A DNA stretch of 64,000 bases from Paenibacillus camelliae (GCF_023715345.1 NZ_JAMBNY010000015.1:1-64000), one strand, 5' to 3'; counted from the stretch's first letter, positions 1 through 9,192 are shown. Notes: generated by a model not told the origin, from the letters alone. A program made the numbers and translations.

Positions 1-30
1 TCACAGGTTCGAGTCCTGTTCGGGGAGCCA
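1..30 (+). tRNA. partial tRNA, 3' end, probably tRNA-Asn
   Basis: The window opens inside a tRNA. Visible are the T arm (ACAGG, loop TTCGAGT, CCTGT), a 7-base 3' acceptor strand TCGGGGA, discriminator G and an encoded CCA at 28-30. The anticodon lies outside the window. G as discriminator and this acceptor strand fit tRNA-Asn of related Firmicutes, so the identity is an inference; the tRNA assignment itself is secure. Confidence 0.8.
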
Positions 31-35
31 TTCAT

Positions 36-126
36 GGAGAAGTACCCAAGTGGCTCAAGGGGACCCTCTGCTAAGGGGTTAGACTGCGTAAGTGGTGCGT
101 GGGTTCGAATCCCACCTTCTCCGCCA
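36..126 (+). tRNA. tRNA-Ser (GCT)
   Basis: A 91-base class II tRNA. The acceptor GGAGAAG pairs with CTTCTCC, followed by discriminator G and encoded CCA. The anticodon loop CTGCTAA (68-74) is closed by ACCCT/GGGGT and gives anticodon GCT at 70-72 (reads AGC/AGU serine). The long variable arm typical of Ser tRNAs is present, and the T loop is TTCGAAT. Confidence 0.95.
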
Positions 127-162
127 TGCTTTTCTTCGCTAAAAAAACTATTAAAAAAAGAC

Positions 163-191
163 TTGATTTAATAGTTTAGAGATGATATTAT
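163..191 (+). promoter_or_regulatory. candidate sigma-A promoter for the Glu-Thr-Gly-Pro tRNA operon
   Basis: TTGATT (163-168) and TATTAT (186-191) are separated by 17 bp, about 50 bp upstream of tRNA-Glu. The 118-base gap between tRNA-Ser and tRNA-Glu is otherwise empty and unusually long for this cluster, which fits a separate transcription start here. Confidence 0.5.
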
Positions 192-244
192 ATCTCTTGT
201 CGCTGAAATAAAAGCAGTGAAATTGATAGAATTACATAAAGCAA

Positions 245-319
245 GGCCCGTTGGTCAAGGGGTTAAGACACCTCCCTTTCACGGAGGTAACAGGGGTTCG
301 AATCCCCTACGGGTCACCA
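245..319 (+). tRNA. tRNA-Glu (TTC)
   Basis: The acceptor GGCCCGT pairs with ACGGGTC, then discriminator A and encoded CCA. The anticodon stem CCTCC/GGAGG closes loop CTTTCAC, giving anticodon TTC. It is the first gene of a tight run of four tRNAs. Confidence 0.96.
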
Positions 320-323
320 AATT

Positions 324-399
<76 letters not shown>

Positions 400-404
400 T
401 TTTT

Positions 405-479
405 GCGGAAGTGGCTCAGCGGTAGAGCATCGCCTTGCCAAGGCGAGGGTCGCGGGTTCGATTCCCGTCTTCCGCTCCA
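405..479 (+). tRNA. tRNA-Gly (GCC)
   Basis: The acceptor GCGGAAG pairs perfectly with CTTCCGC; discriminator T, encoded CCA. The anticodon stem TCGCC/GGCGA closes loop TTGCCAA, giving anticodon GCC (reads GGC/GGU). Confidence 0.96.
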
Positions 480-484
480 TACAT

Positions 485-561
485 CGGGATGTAGCTCAGC
501 TTGGTAGAGCACTTGGTTTGGGACCAAGGGGTCGCATGTTCAAATCGTGTCATCCCGACCA
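485..561 (+). tRNA. tRNA-Pro (TGG)
   Basis: The acceptor CGGGATG pairs with CATCCCG; discriminator A, encoded CCA. The anticodon stem CTTGG/CCAAG closes loop TTTGGGA, giving anticodon TGG (reads CCA). Last tRNA of the cluster, followed at once by a terminator. Confidence 0.96.
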
Positions 562-573
562 TCATTACATATT

Positions 574-604
574 AACTTTGCAGATCACTGCAAAGTTTTT
601 TTGT
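574..604 (+). terminator. Rho-independent terminator of the tRNA operon
   Basis: A perfect 10-bp stem AACTTTGCAG / CTGCAAAGTT (574-583, 588-597) with loop ATCA runs into a T-rich tract. Confidence 0.9.
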
Positions 605-677
605 TTTAAATTCATACTTCGAATTACTAGTCTATTCGTCGCTATCTGTATACGATAGAGTAAATTCGATCCTCCCA

Positions 678-707
678 TGAATCTTTTATCCTTATTTGGG
701 CATGCTA
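678..707 (+). promoter_or_regulatory. candidate sigma-G promoter of pdaA
   Basis: TGAATC (678-683) and CATGCTA (701-707) are 17 bp apart, close to the forespore sigma-G pattern (TGnATA, CATAnTA) with one mismatch in each box. B. subtilis pdaA is known to be sigma-G controlled. Transcription would begin near 714, just upstream of the ribosome site at 724-730. Confidence 0.45.
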
Positions 708-737
708 ACAACAAATAGGGCAATTGGAGGAATGAAG

Positions 738-1550
738 GTGAAGTATACAATAAAGCTGATGAGCATATTGCTTGCTGCAGCTATGATGGTTGTTGTTCTG
801 ATTGATTGGGATGTTAACGCAGCGGCTAAAACAGAAAAGCCCTTCCATTTTGGCTTTAAGCGCAGCATTGGTGGAAATCTGCCATCGATCGAGCAAGAAG
901 GCTTTTCAAACATTATACAAAAAAATGATGCACTATTTTTAGGAAACACAACAAAGAAGGTGTTGTATCTAACCTTTGATAATGGATATGAAAATGGATT
1001 TACAGCTCCAATATTGGATACGCTTAGAGAAAAAAATGTTCCAGCTACTTTTTTTGTAACTGGCCACTATATACAGGATCAGCCGGACTTAATTAAAAGA
1101 ATGGTTGATGAAGGCCATATTATTGGTAATCACTCGTGGAGTCACCCGGATATGACAACGATGAGTAATGATCAGATTAGACAGGAGCTTGCAAAAGTTA
1201 GGGATGGAGTGGCTGCAATTTCCAGTCAGAAAACAATGCAATATTTAAGACCACCACGTGGAATTTTTAGCGATCGTGTACTCGCTGTAAGTCGGGAAGA
1301 AGGGTATACGAGTGTTTTTTGGTCACTTGCTTACAAGGATTGGGAGGTTAACAATCAGAAGGGTGGAGAATACGCTTATCAGCAAATCATGAAGCAGCTG
1401 CATCCTGGCAGCATTATGCTTATCCACTCTGTATCGAGTGATAATGCAGCTGCACTTCCTAGAGTTATCGATGACGCTCGAGCAAAGGGATATGAATTCG
1501 AGAGCTTGGATACACTTATGGCGGAGCAGCTTCTACCGTTTACATTTTAA
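738..1550 (+). CDS. pdaA: polysaccharide deacetylase PdaA (muramic-delta-lactam formation in spore cortex)
   Basis: Carbohydrate esterase 4 (NodB) enzyme that removes acetyl from N-acetylmuramic acid in spore cortex peptidoglycan, the step leading to muramic-delta-lactam recognised by germination lytic enzymes. It has an N-terminal hydrophobic signal/anchor (about residues 5-22), the FGFKRS segment typical of PdaA, the TFDNGYENG metal motif (D81), GNHSWSHPD with the two metal histidines, RPPRG and a late LIHSV motif. At 270 aa it matches PdaA length. The start is chosen as GTG 738: ribosome site TTGGAGG (724-730) sits 7 bases upstream, whereas in-frame ATG 732 is too close and TTG 696 lies upstream of the likely promoter. 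It acts in the developing forespore. Convergent with yhbH across a shared terminator. Confidence 0.93.
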   Translation: MKYTIKLMSILLAAAMMVVVLIDWDVNAAAKTEKPFHFGFKRSIGGNLPSIEQEGFSNIIQKNDALFLGNTTKKVLYLTFDNGYENGFTAPILDTLREKNVPATFFVTGHYIQDQPDLIKRMVDEGHIIGNHSWSHPDMTTMSNDQIRQELAKVRDGVAAISSQKTMQYLRPPRGIFSDRVLAVSREEGYTSVFWSLAYKDWEVNNQKGGEYAYQQIMKQLHPGSIMLIHSVSSDNAAALPRVIDDARAKGYEFESLDTLMAEQLLPFTF

Positions 1551-1553
1551 ATT

Positions 1554-1615
1554 AAAGATGCCAGTAAATCTTAACGCTGCTCAATTAACACGTTAGCTTT
1601 ACTGGCATCTTTTTT
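1554..1615. terminator. bidirectional terminator between pdaA and yhbH
   Basis: A 13-bp perfect stem AGATGCCAGTAAA / TTTACTGGCATCT (1556-1568, 1598-1610) with a 29-base loop and T-runs on the plus side; it abuts the yhbH stop codon. Confidence 0.85.
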
Positions 1616-2768
1616 ATGGTTGCGCAGGCTGTTTCGCAAAGAAATGAGTAAGTGCTTTATAAACTTCGCCCTTTTCACGAATTATGAAGTGTTTAAACTT
1701 CTTATTGGAAATATGCTTATATGCACTCATTAACGTACTGTTCCGATTGTATTGATTAACCTCACCGTAGCCAAACATATTGCTTCGCTGCATAAGCTTC
1801 TCGATTAGGCGCACACACCGCTCATTATCTGATGTAAGATTGTCACCGTCCGAAAAGTGGAAGGGGTAAATATTCCACAGCTGTGTAGGGTAACGCTCAT
1901 CAATGAGGTCTAGTGCTTTTTGATATGCTGAGGAGCATATCGTTCCGCCGCTTTCTCCGCGCGAAAAGAAATCTTCTTCGGAGACTTCCTTAGCTTCTGT
2001 ATGATGGGCAACATATATGATTTCAACATGCTCATATTTTCTGCGTAAAAATCTCGACATCCAAAAGAAAAAGCTTCTAGCACAGTATTTCTCAAAAGCC
2101 CCCATTGAACCGGATGTATCCATAAGAGCAAAAATGACTGCATTCGATTGTGGCTTAACAATTTCTGTCCAAGTTTTATATCTTAGGTCATCCGGAGAGA
2201 TCCCGCCAATTCCTTTTTTACCTGCATTGGCATTCCGCCTTAGATTTTCAAGCAGCGTTCTTTTTTTGTCGATATTCGACATGATGCCTTTTTTACGTAT
2301 ATCATGAAACACAACCTCTGAGGTTTGCAGCTGGTCCTTTTGCTTTTCCTCTAGGTTTGGTAGCTCCATTTCTTCAAAAAGCATATCCTCCAGCTCATCG
2401 ATGCTAATCTCAGTATCGTATACGTCCTCTCCTGGTTGATCTCCGGCATCCTGGCCTTTTCCAGGCTTTTTAGCTGCTTGTGGATCTACACCAAGTACAT
2501 CACCAACCTGTGAATCTCCATCACCTTGACCAACATGTTTCTTTTTATTGTAATTATAAATAAAACGTGCCTCATCTAAGCTTTTAATTGGAACTTTAAC
2601 GGTTTTCCGTCCATCTGACAATATAATGCTTTCATCGGATACAAGATCAGGTAAATTGTTCTTGATAGCTTCTCGCACACGCTCTTGATGTCTAGCTTGA
2701 TCATTATAGCCTTTTCGATGCAATGACCAGTCTTCTCGTGAAACGACAAATAACGGTTGCTGCTTCAT
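1614..2768 (-). CDS. yhbH: sporulation protein YhbH (DUF444, VWA-like)
   Basis: A 384-aa DUF444 protein collinear with B. subtilis YhbH, a sporulation protein of unknown biochemical role whose family is often linked to the PrkA kinase. Visible are the N-terminal [11 protein letters not shown] block, the [11 protein letters not shown] segment, an acidic middle, the von Willebrand-A-like metal site DTSGSMG, and the conserved [11 protein letters not shown] and [17 protein letters not shown] blocks. The start is backed by AGAGGTGA about 6 bases upstream. No prkA lies nearby. A sigma-E-like promoter sits just upstream (2803-2830), consistent with mother-cell expression. Confidence 0.93.
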   Translation of the reverse strand: MKQQPLFVVSREDWSLHRKGYNDQARHQERVREAIKNNLPDLVSDESIILSDGRKTVKVPIKSLDEARFIYNYNKKKHVGQGDGDSQVGDVLGVDPQAAKKPGKGQDAGDQPGEDVYDTEISIDELEDMLFEEMELPNLEEKQKDQLQTSEVVFHDIRKKGIMSNIDKKRTLLENLRRNANAGKKGIGGISPDDLRYKTWTEIVKPQSNAVIFALMDTSGSMGAFEKYCARSFFFWMSRFLRRKYEHVEIIYVAHHTEAKEVSEEDFFSRGESGGTICSSAYQKALDLIDERYPTQLWNIYPFHFSDGDNLTSDNERCVRLIEKLMQRSNMFGYGEVNQYNRNSTLMSAYKHISNKKFKHFIIREKGEVYKALTHFFAKQPAQP

Positions 2769-3087
2769 ACGAGGTCACCTCTTTTACGTCTTTTATGTAT
2801 TCATTGTATGCGTGAAAGAAGCATGTATGATGATTAGAATGATTACAACATATGATTTACTCGAACATTCGGATGCTCACAATATTATCATTCGCTCGAA
2901 CATTCCTACGGAATGAGGGTCGCTCATGATAATATTGTTCGCTTGAAGGCAAAACTACAGCTTGTCAGTAGATCTTGAAGTTAACAAATTATCTGGAAAT
3001 TTTAATATAATTAGAAATAACATAGTAAAGGAGTAGGAGCTACTTATCGAATAATAATTTCGGAGTTGCGACAAGGGAGGAGTAGTT
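2769..3087. other. intergenic region between divergent yhbH and the AadK-like gene, with inverted repeat
   Basis: This 319-base gap holds a sigma-E-like promoter for yhbH (2803-2830) and a hairpin-forming element: CAATATTATCAT at 2880-2891 pairs perfectly with ATGATAATATTG at 2926-2937, with an inner CATTCC/GGAATG pairing. TCGAACATTC also occurs twice (2861-2870 and 2896-2905). The hairpin has no T-run, so it is not an obvious terminator. Confidence 0.6.
2803..2830 (-). promoter_or_regulatory. candidate sigma-E promoter of yhbH
   Basis: Read on the minus strand: TCATACA (2824-2830) and CATACAAT (2803-2810), 13 bp apart. The -10 box fits the sigma-E consensus CATACAnT exactly; the -35 matches 5 of 7. 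The start would fall about 30 bases before the ATG. Confidence 0.45.
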
Positions 3088-3933
3088 ATGCGAAGTGAGC
3101 AGGAAATGCTGGATCTGATAATTAGTGTTGCTAAGAAAGATGAACGTATTAGGGCAATCCTGATGCTTGGTTCTCGGGCGAACCCAAGTGTGCCAAGAGA
3201 TAAATACCAAGATTATGACATTACCTATTTTGTAAAGGATGTAAAGCCATTTTACAATAATATTGAATGGATTAATGAGCACTTTGGTAAACCGGTTATG
3301 ATGCAGATGCCTGAAAACATGACTTTACTCCCCAACACTGGTGACGGTCATTTTATATACTTAATGATATTTGAAGATGGGAATCGTATTGACCTCAGCA
3401 TAGAATATACACCTTATATAGATGACGGAGAACCTGCTATTACTCTTTTGGACAAGGACAACTATCTACCACAGCTACCAACTCCTAGTGACAAACACTG
3501 GTATATTAAGCATCCAACTGAAAAACTCTTTGCAGATTGCTGTAATGAGTTCTGGTGGTGCTTAAACAATGTTGGTAAAGGTATAGCTAGGAATGAACTG
3601 CCATACGCCATGAAAATGTTTAATGAATATGTAAGGGATATGCTTAACAAAATGCTGGAGTGGTATATTGGCGTAAATAACGACTTTTCAGTCTCTGCCG
3701 GAAAGTTCGGTAAATACTTCAAGAATTACCTCCCTGCTCATTTATATAAAATGTACTTAAAAACTTACTCTGATGCTGATTGCGACAATCTCTGGACATC
3801 GGTTTACACTGCCTGTGACTTATTCCATATCGCTGCCGTTCACGTTGCGAACAACAGTAGATATAACTACAATCAATACGAAGAAAACGAAATGAGAGGC
3901 TATTTGAACAAAATCAAAGGTGAAATATACTAG
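3088..3933 (+). CDS. AadK-like aminoglycoside 6-adenylyltransferase
   Basis: A 281-aa protein of the ANT(6)/AadK family, which moves AMP from ATP to the 6-hydroxyl of streptomycin in the cytoplasm. It begins MRSEQEM like B. subtilis AadK and carries the nucleotidyltransferase signature GSRAN then DYDITYFV, whose aspartates bind metal, plus the family block CCNEFWW and GLARNE-like KGIARNELPYAM. Start set by GGGAGG 7-8 bases upstream. It stands alone and ends before a strong terminator. Chromosomal copies are common in Bacillales, so resistance is possible but not shown. Confidence 0.85.
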   Translation: MRSEQEMLDLIISVAKKDERIRAILMLGSRANPSVPRDKYQDYDITYFVKDVKPFYNNIEWINEHFGKPVMMQMPENMTLLPNTGDGHFIYLMIFEDGNRIDLSIEYTPYIDDGEPAITLLDKDNYLPQLPTPSDKHWYIKHPTEKLFADCCNEFWWCLNNVGKGIARNELPYAMKMFNEYVRDMLNKMLEWYIGVNNDFSVSAGKFGKYFKNYLPAHLYKMYLKTYSDADCDNLWTSVYTACDLFHIAAVHVANNSRYNYNQYEENEMRGYLNKIKGEIY

Positions 3934-3967
3934 AGATTTCATACTATTGCAAGTGTACCGAAACTAA

Positions 3968-4010
3968 AACATGCAGGCAGCTGATTATAACAGCTGCCTG
4001 CATGTTTATT
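3968..4010. terminator. strong bidirectional stem-loop between the AadK-like gene and the GH2 gene
   Basis: A perfect 16-bp stem (3968-3983 with 3991-4006) around loop ATTATAA, between two convergent genes. The T-tracts are short on both sides. Confidence 0.8.
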
Positions 4011-4040
4011 AAGACTATGCAAAAGTAATATCTATTGATA

Positions 4041-7000
4041 TTACGCTTCAAATTTGAACCACTTCAGGTCGAATTGACTGCCTGGCAGGAACACGAACAT
4101 AATCTTTTGCTTTCCTTCTACCGGCTGAAGCTCATAGGTACGCGTAATATAATCATCTGAATGAGTGAATTCAACCATTTGCTTGCTGTCGCCCTGGTCA
4201 CCACTCATGATGATCGTAATTGTATTTTTGTCGATTGGAGAGTGTCCACAGATCGTAAGCTTGCTTGCACCTTCTACAAAGTTCATATCATCAAAAATGA
4301 TAGAGACGTTATTTCCTATATTCTCAATGGCATGCTCTGTAATCGTAAAGGAGTCACCATACAGCTGATCGTAATCAAGTGCACGAAGCTGCTGGTATGC
4401 TTTCTCAAGCTTGGTGAACTGGAAGCCTTTAAGATGAATTTTTCGATTAAGAACAAGTGATAATGTAGTTATTCCTTTAAGTCGCTTATTCAGCTTATAG
4501 GTTTCTTCCTGATAAACATTCCATTTCGTCGGCTTGTCATAGCTTAACGTACCAAGATGTGTTGCGCCTTCATCTGTAGGATAGCCTTCCCACAGCTCCA
4601 TCGTAAATGGATCACTATCTAGCGAGAAGATAGGCAGCGTTACTTCATCAGAGCCAAAGCTACCAAAATCAATTTTCTCAAAGCAGATAATGCTCTCGCT
4701 ATCACGAGCAGTTGCGACACCACGCTCATTACCCATCGTAAGATTCGTACTGCGCTCACTGTAGTAGCCAGCAGAGACGAATTCATAAGGTGTAATAAAC
4801 GCCTGTCCAATACCGTTAATCGAGAACTCGAGCAGGGAGTAATGCTGCAGCTTATCTTTTCCGTTTTTGATACCACAGCGAATATATAATTCACCATCGC
4901 CAAGCGCATGTATCGTCGCATGAGCGCCATTAACATCAAGCCTTGCCATATTGGCATCAACACCTGCTGCATTGGCTAGACGCCATTCTACATCCTCATA
5001 CGTTGCATTGTGAGGATGAAGCTTGATCACAACAGGAAGCGAGCGCAGCTCAGCATTCATCGTTGTTCCTTGAGGAGCGATGATCTCGATTTTACGTACT
5101 GGAACTTCTTCTTGCTCCAGCTGAATGCTGCTTTGCGAGAAATCATGCTCAAAGGCTTCCGCGTACGCATAGAGTGTATCTACTTGCTGTTCTGCAGAGT
5201 ACGCATAGAGTGTATCTACTTGCTGTTCTGCAGATTGCTGCGGAGCAGGCTTGCTTACCAACGTAAGCTTACTTGCTTCAAGTCCTCTAGATGCTACTGT
5301 AACAGTAATCTCACCAGGCTCTAGTGTGCTTGCTACAATTGCGAGCAGCTTTCCACTAAACAATCTACGGTTTGTACCTTTGTAGGAGTCGTAGTCTGTG
5401 CTGTCACCATTATCTAGTCCAACAAGTCGACCAGGTCCGTCAATGGTAACATGAACGCGATTGTTCGCATTTTGAACAGGTAATCCGTGCTCATCGACTG
5501 TACTTATCTCAATAAAGGCTAAGTCAGAGCCTGTTGCAGCTAGTGTTTGTTCATTGGTCTGCTGAACTAGCTTCACAGCATCCCCGAAGGAGGCTTGTGT
5601 ATCCGTCGCAATAACCTCATCATACTCGTTGTAAGCAACTGCCTTTAATACACCCTTCTGATAAGGGATTTGCCATTCTCCAAGCAGCTTCTGCCCGTGC
5701 TTATGATCGATATGAACAATTCCTTGAGATTGATCGTTGAAAAACAGCTCAATCTTCGGTGCATTAGAGCAAACGCGAACATCAATCAGTTGCCCTTCAG
5801 AAAAGTCCCAATAAGGGAATATATGAACCATTGGATTTACGCGATAGTCAGTCCATTCAGCCTGATAGATATAGAAGGAATCCTTTTTAAATCCGGCAGT
5901 ATCAAGCTGTCCGAAGTATGAATTTTTCGTATGATATGGCGTTGGCTCACCGATATAATCAAAGCCAGTCCATATGAATTGACCTAATGAATAGGTCGCA
6001 TCGCGGTCTGCTATAATGCAGGCCTCCGTATTTTTCGCTCCCCAGCTTGTCGAGCTATTGCCTAGTGCAGAGCATTGCTCATCGTCATCAGCAAGGACAG
6101 CCTGAGCAAGTGGGAAATGGTAAATACCGCGACTTTGCACAACAGAAGCTGTCTCACTGCCGTAGATGATCCAGTCAGGATGCTCCTCATGATGCTGATC
6201 GTAGTATTTCTCACCATAATTGTAGCCAGCGACTTTTACGATATCAGCGCATTTTTGTGCATTTTCCCACGGCATAAAGTTAGAGCCGATCGTTACGACA
6301 GCATTACGCTTATAATCCAGCTGCTCTACTAGCTCCATTAGCTCACGCGTAAGCTCTTGGCCTCGTTCGCTTGCATGTGTATCATAGATCTCATTTCCAA
6401 TACTCCACATAATAAGGCTTGGATGATTGCGATCGCGTCGAACCCAGCTGTTTATATCCTTTTGCCACCAGTCTGGATAGAAGCGTGCATAGTCATAAGG
6501 CGTCTTCGGTCGTTCCCACATATCGAATGCTTCTGAGCAAATAAGTACGCCCATCTCATCGGCAAGCTCCATCAGCTCAACCGCAGGCATATTGTGTGCT
6601 GTTCTAATCGCATTGACACCCATCTCGATTAACAGCTCTATTTGTCGTCTCATCGCTTTACGATTAACCGCAGCGCCGAGTGCACCCAAATCATGATGCT
6701 GGCATACTCCGTAAATTTTGACATACTCGCCATTTAAGAAAAAGCCATCGTTTGTTGTAAAGTGCAACGTACGGAAGCCAAACTTCTCAGAATCCGTTTG
6801 CAGTAGCTGCTCGTCACGATACAAGGAGGTTGATAGTGTATATAGATTTCCAGCCCCGATGCTCCATAGCTTAGGGCTTGCTACTTGAAGCTCAGACTTA
6901 GCAGTAATGGTTTCCCCTGCTGCAGCAGTAAGCGGTGTGCTTAGCTGTGCAACGAGCTTTCCATCTGCATCAAGCAGCTGCTGATCAATACGGTAGGCAG

Positions 7001-7547
7001 AGTCCTTGCTTACTGCTGTGTCAAAGTAAACCTCTGTATCAATATCAACAAGCCAGCTGTCGTCTAGCTGTTTTGTCGCTATATATACACCGTGCGTTGG
7101 CAGATGGGTTACAGTCTTTTCAATAAGCCAGACAGAACGATAGATCCCGGCACCGGAATACCAGCGAGAATTCGGAGATTGGTGAACGACTTTAACGAGA
7201 ATCTCATTATTCCCTTGGATAAGATAAGATGTAATATCCATCTCAAAGCTAGAATAGCCGTATTTCCACTCTCCGACCGCTTGTCCATTAACATATAACG
7301 TGCTATCCATATAGACGCCTTCAAAATACAAGGAAGTGATCGTTTCTTGTGACAGCTTGTCCATAAAAAGCGTTTTACGATACCAGCCTTCACCGTTTTC
7401 GTACAGGTTGTTGCTATCGTAGATCAGCCAGTCATGCGGCAGTGTTACCGCCATCCAGTTATCTGCTGCCAGCGCAGCCTCAAGGCCAGTATCTAGTGGT
7501 TGCTTCGAGAAAGACCAGTCATTGTTGAACAATTGCTTTTTACTCAT
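4041..7547 (-). CDS. glycoside hydrolase family 2 beta-galactosidase, multidomain
   Basis: An 1168-aa GH2 enzyme, expected to cleave beta-galactosides or related beta-linked sugars. Order: sugar-binding jelly roll (about 1-170, with LPHDW and GEGWYRK), immunoglobulin-like domain, TIM barrel with GVCQHHDLG, NAIRTAHN, acid/base E386 in SIGNEI and nucleophile E465 in YGSETAS, then DUF4982-like and Ig-like modules, and a C-terminal beta-rich region of about 380 residues. No signal peptide is seen, so it is probably cytoplasmic, although no sugar transporter lies beside it. Ribosome site AAGGAGCG, 9 bases before ATG. A perfect 36-bp tandem duplication adds 12 residues (SAEQQVDTLYAY twice) in a linker. 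The substrate is not settled; beta-galactosidase is the best guess. Confidence 0.88.
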   Translation of the reverse strand: MSKKQLFNNDWSFSKQPLDTGLEAALAADNWMAVTLPHDWLIYDSNNLYENGEGWYRKTLFMDKLSQETITSLYFEGVYMDSTLYVNGQAVGEWKYGYSSFEMDITSYLIQGNNEILVKVVHQSPNSRWYSGAGIYRSVWLIEKTVTHLPTHGVYIATKQLDDSWLVDIDTEVYFDTAVSKDSAYRIDQQLLDADGKLVAQLSTPLTAAAGETITAKSELQVASPKLWSIGAGNLYTLSTSLYRDEQLLQTDSEKFGFRTLHFTTNDGFFLNGEYVKIYGVCQHHDLGALGAAVNRKAMRRQIELLIEMGVNAIRTAHNMPAVELMELADEMGVLICSEAFDMWERPKTPYDYARFYPDWWQKDINSWVRRDRNHPSLIMWSIGNEIYDTHASERGQELTRELMELVEQLDYKRNAVVTIGSNFMPWENAQKCADIVKVAGYNYGEKYYDQHHEEHPDWIIYGSETASVVQSRGIYHFPLAQAVLADDDEQCSALGNSSTSWGAKNTEACIIADRDATYSLGQFIWTGFDYIGEPTPYHTKNSYFGQLDTAGFKKDSFYIYQAEWTDYRVNPMVHIFPYWDFSEGQLIDVRVCSNAPKIELFFNDQSQGIVHIDHKHGQKLLGEWQIPYQKGVLKAVAYNEYDEVIATDTQASFGDAVKLVQQTNEQTLAATGSDLAFIEISTVDEHGLPVQNANNRVHVTIDGPGRLVGLDNGDSTDYDSYKGTNRRLFSGKLLAIVASTLEPGEITVTVASRGLEASKLTLVSKPAPQQSAEQQVDTLYAYSAEQQVDTLYAYAEAFEHDFSQSSIQLEQEEVPVRKIEIIAPQGTTMNAELRSLPVVIKLHPHNATYEDVEWRLANAAGVDANMARLDVNGAHATIHALGDGELYIRCGIKNGKDKLQHYSLLEFSINGIGQAFITPYEFVSAGYYSERSTNLTMGNERGVATARDSESIICFEKIDFGSFGSDEVTLPIFSLDSDPFTMELWEGYPTDEGATHLGTLSYDKPTKWNVYQEETYKLNKRLKGITTLSLVLNRKIHLKGFQFTKLEKAYQQLRALDYDQLYGDSFTITEHAIENIGNNVSIIFDDMNFVEGASKLTICGHSPIDKNTITIIMSGDQGDSKQMVEFTHSDDYITRTYELQPVEGKQKIMFVFLPGSQFDLKWFKFEA
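5163..5234. repeat. perfect 36-bp tandem duplication inside the GH2 gene
   Basis: Positions 5163-5198 and 5199-5234 are identical 36-mers. The unit is 12 codons, so the reading frame is kept and SAEQQVDTLYAY is repeated in an interdomain linker. Confidence 0.95.
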
Positions 7548-8033
7548 ATGAGCAGCGCTCCTTCACATCAATAGTTGCAATTACACCATGAGATTGATTA
7601 CTGTAGTGAATTGTTTATGCAGCGATCACAGCAGTCTGCTTCAGTGCCATGCTGCTTGTACGATTGATCGCGTGTACATCTACGCATCAGCATAACATTC
7701 ATAATAGTTATATCGTTTGGAATGACATATTATTGCATTAGATTGTATTAGCCAATTTAGCTTAGCGCTCTTGAGATAGGCTGAGTAAAGCTATGTCAGT
7801 GTCCACTATGAAGCCTAATGATGTAAATGCTTTCCTACAGTTCAATGCAATCATATCATGATCGTTTTTATACTTCCACTAGTAACAATCTTTATAGTCA
7901 AATTGATAGATGAATGAAACAAAAATGAAACAATAGGTTCATATCCGATAGTAGAAGTGTTATAGGCGGGATGGTAAACTTAAATGATAAGAGAAATATG
8001 AAATTATGAAAAATGATTAGAAGGGGTGACATG
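7548..8033. other. divergent intergenic region, GH2 gene / sbcDC
   Basis: About 485 bases without a supported gene. It contains a candidate minus-strand promoter for the GH2 gene (7727-7755), leaving an untranslated leader of roughly 170 bases. No confident riboswitch, operator or small ORF was recognised. A weak cre-like match near 7822-7835 was considered and not accepted. Confidence 0.5.
7727..7755 (-). promoter_or_regulatory. candidate sigma-A promoter for the GH2 gene
   Basis: On the minus strand TTGGCT (7750-7755) and TAATAT (7727-7732) are 17 bp apart. Pattern match only. Confidence 0.35.
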
Positions 8034-9191
8034 ATGAAACTATTTCATACAGCAGACTGGCATTTAGGAAAGCTCGTTCAAGGTGTATATATGACGGAAG
8101 ATCAAGCTGCAGTGCTTGATCATTTTATAGAAGCAATAGAGAGGGAAAAACCTGATGCGGTAATTATCGCTGGTGACCTGTACGATAGAGCGATCCCTCC
8201 AACAGAAGCAGTCGAGCTGCTGAATAAAACATTAGAGCGAATTGTACTGGAGCTTGAGGTGCCAGTGCTTGCAATAGCAGGAAATCACGACAGTCCAGAT
8301 CGGATTGATTTTGCAGTAAAGCTGATGGAGCGTAACCAGCTTTATATGAGCGGCCAGCTAAGATTCCCAATCGAACCCGTCGTAATGCAAGATGCTGACG
8401 GAGAGGTTCATTTTTATTTAATTCCGTATGCTGACCCTTCTATCGTCAGATATTTGCTAGGGCAAGATGATATTCGCAGCCACCAAGAGGCGATGGAGGC
8501 GATCGTTCAGCATATTGTTGAACACTGGGATCCGAATGCCCGACACGTTCTCGTTGGACATGCATTCGTAACGGCATATGGTGAAGCATCAGAGAATACG
8601 AGTGACGCAGAACGACCTTTGTCTATCGGTGGAGCAGAATATGTAAGTGCACAGCTGCTTGAAGCCTTTGATTATGTAGCACTTGGGCATCTGCATCAGG
8701 CGCACCATGTTGGTCTCGAGCACGTTCGTTATTCTGGTTCTCCGCTTAAGTATTCAATATCAGAGGAAAAGCATAACAAGGGCTATCTCATCGTCGAGCT
8801 TGGGAAAACAAATATTAGCATTGAAAAGGCTGCACTTCCTGCAAGAAGGGATATGAGACGCGTTGTTGGGACAATGGATGAGATTGAGCGTCATGAACGC
8901 AATGATGATTATGTGTACGTAACCTTAACAGATGAGAATCCAGTATTATTTCCGATGGAGAAAATTCGTGCGGTTTATCCTAATGCGATGCATGTGGAGC
9001 GTGTAGCGCATCGACATGCTAATGCCATAGAAGGAGAGGAGCGAGCTTCTGTCGTTATGAAGCAGGAGCTAAAGCCGCTTGAGCTGTTTCGAGCATTCTA
9101 TGAGGAAGTACGGGGCGTGGAGCTGTCTGCTGATAAGGAAAAGCTGTTCGCTAGTGCCTATGAGCAGCTTGTGAAGGAGAGTGGGGAGTAG
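8034..9191 (+). CDS. sbcD: exonuclease SbcCD nuclease subunit SbcD
   Basis: Mre11-family subunit (385 aa) of the SbcCD complex, an ATP-driven nuclease that cuts hairpins and protein-blocked DNA ends. Metal-binding phosphoesterase motifs are in order: FHTADWHLGK at the N-terminus, AGDLYDR, AGNHDS, VGHAF and GHLHQAH. The start is set at ATG 8034 (MKLFHTADWHLGK), with ATG 8031 as an equal alternative, because AAGGGGTGA at 8021-8029 sits directly upstream; the longer ORF from 8013 would include the ribosome site. One base separates its stop from sbcC, so translation is probably coupled. Confidence 0.95.
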   Translation: MKLFHTADWHLGKLVQGVYMTEDQAAVLDHFIEAIEREKPDAVIIAGDLYDRAIPPTEAVELLNKTLERIVLELEVPVLAIAGNHDSPDRIDFAVKLMERNQLYMSGQLRFPIEPVVMQDADGEVHFYLIPYADPSIVRYLLGQDDIRSHQEAMEAIVQHIVEHWDPNARHVLVGHAFVTAYGEASENTSDAERPLSIGGAEYVSAQLLEAFDYVALGHLHQAHHVGLEHVRYSGSPLKYSISEEKHNKGYLIVELGKTNISIEKAALPARRDMRRVVGTMDEIERHERNDDYVYVTLTDENPVLFPMEKIRAVYPNAMHVERVAHRHANAIEGEERASVVMKQELKPLELFRAFYEEVRGVELSADKEKLFASAYEQLVKESGE

Positions 9192-9192
9192 T

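Noticed and set aside
148..178. Terminator between tRNA-Ser and tRNA-Glu
   Set aside because: The short AT stem has no T-run on the plus strand and overlaps the better-supported promoter.
7822..7835. Catabolite-repression (cre) site upstream of the GH2 gene
   Set aside because: Two mismatches to the core, including the central CG, and it lies well upstream of the likely promoter; too weak to list.
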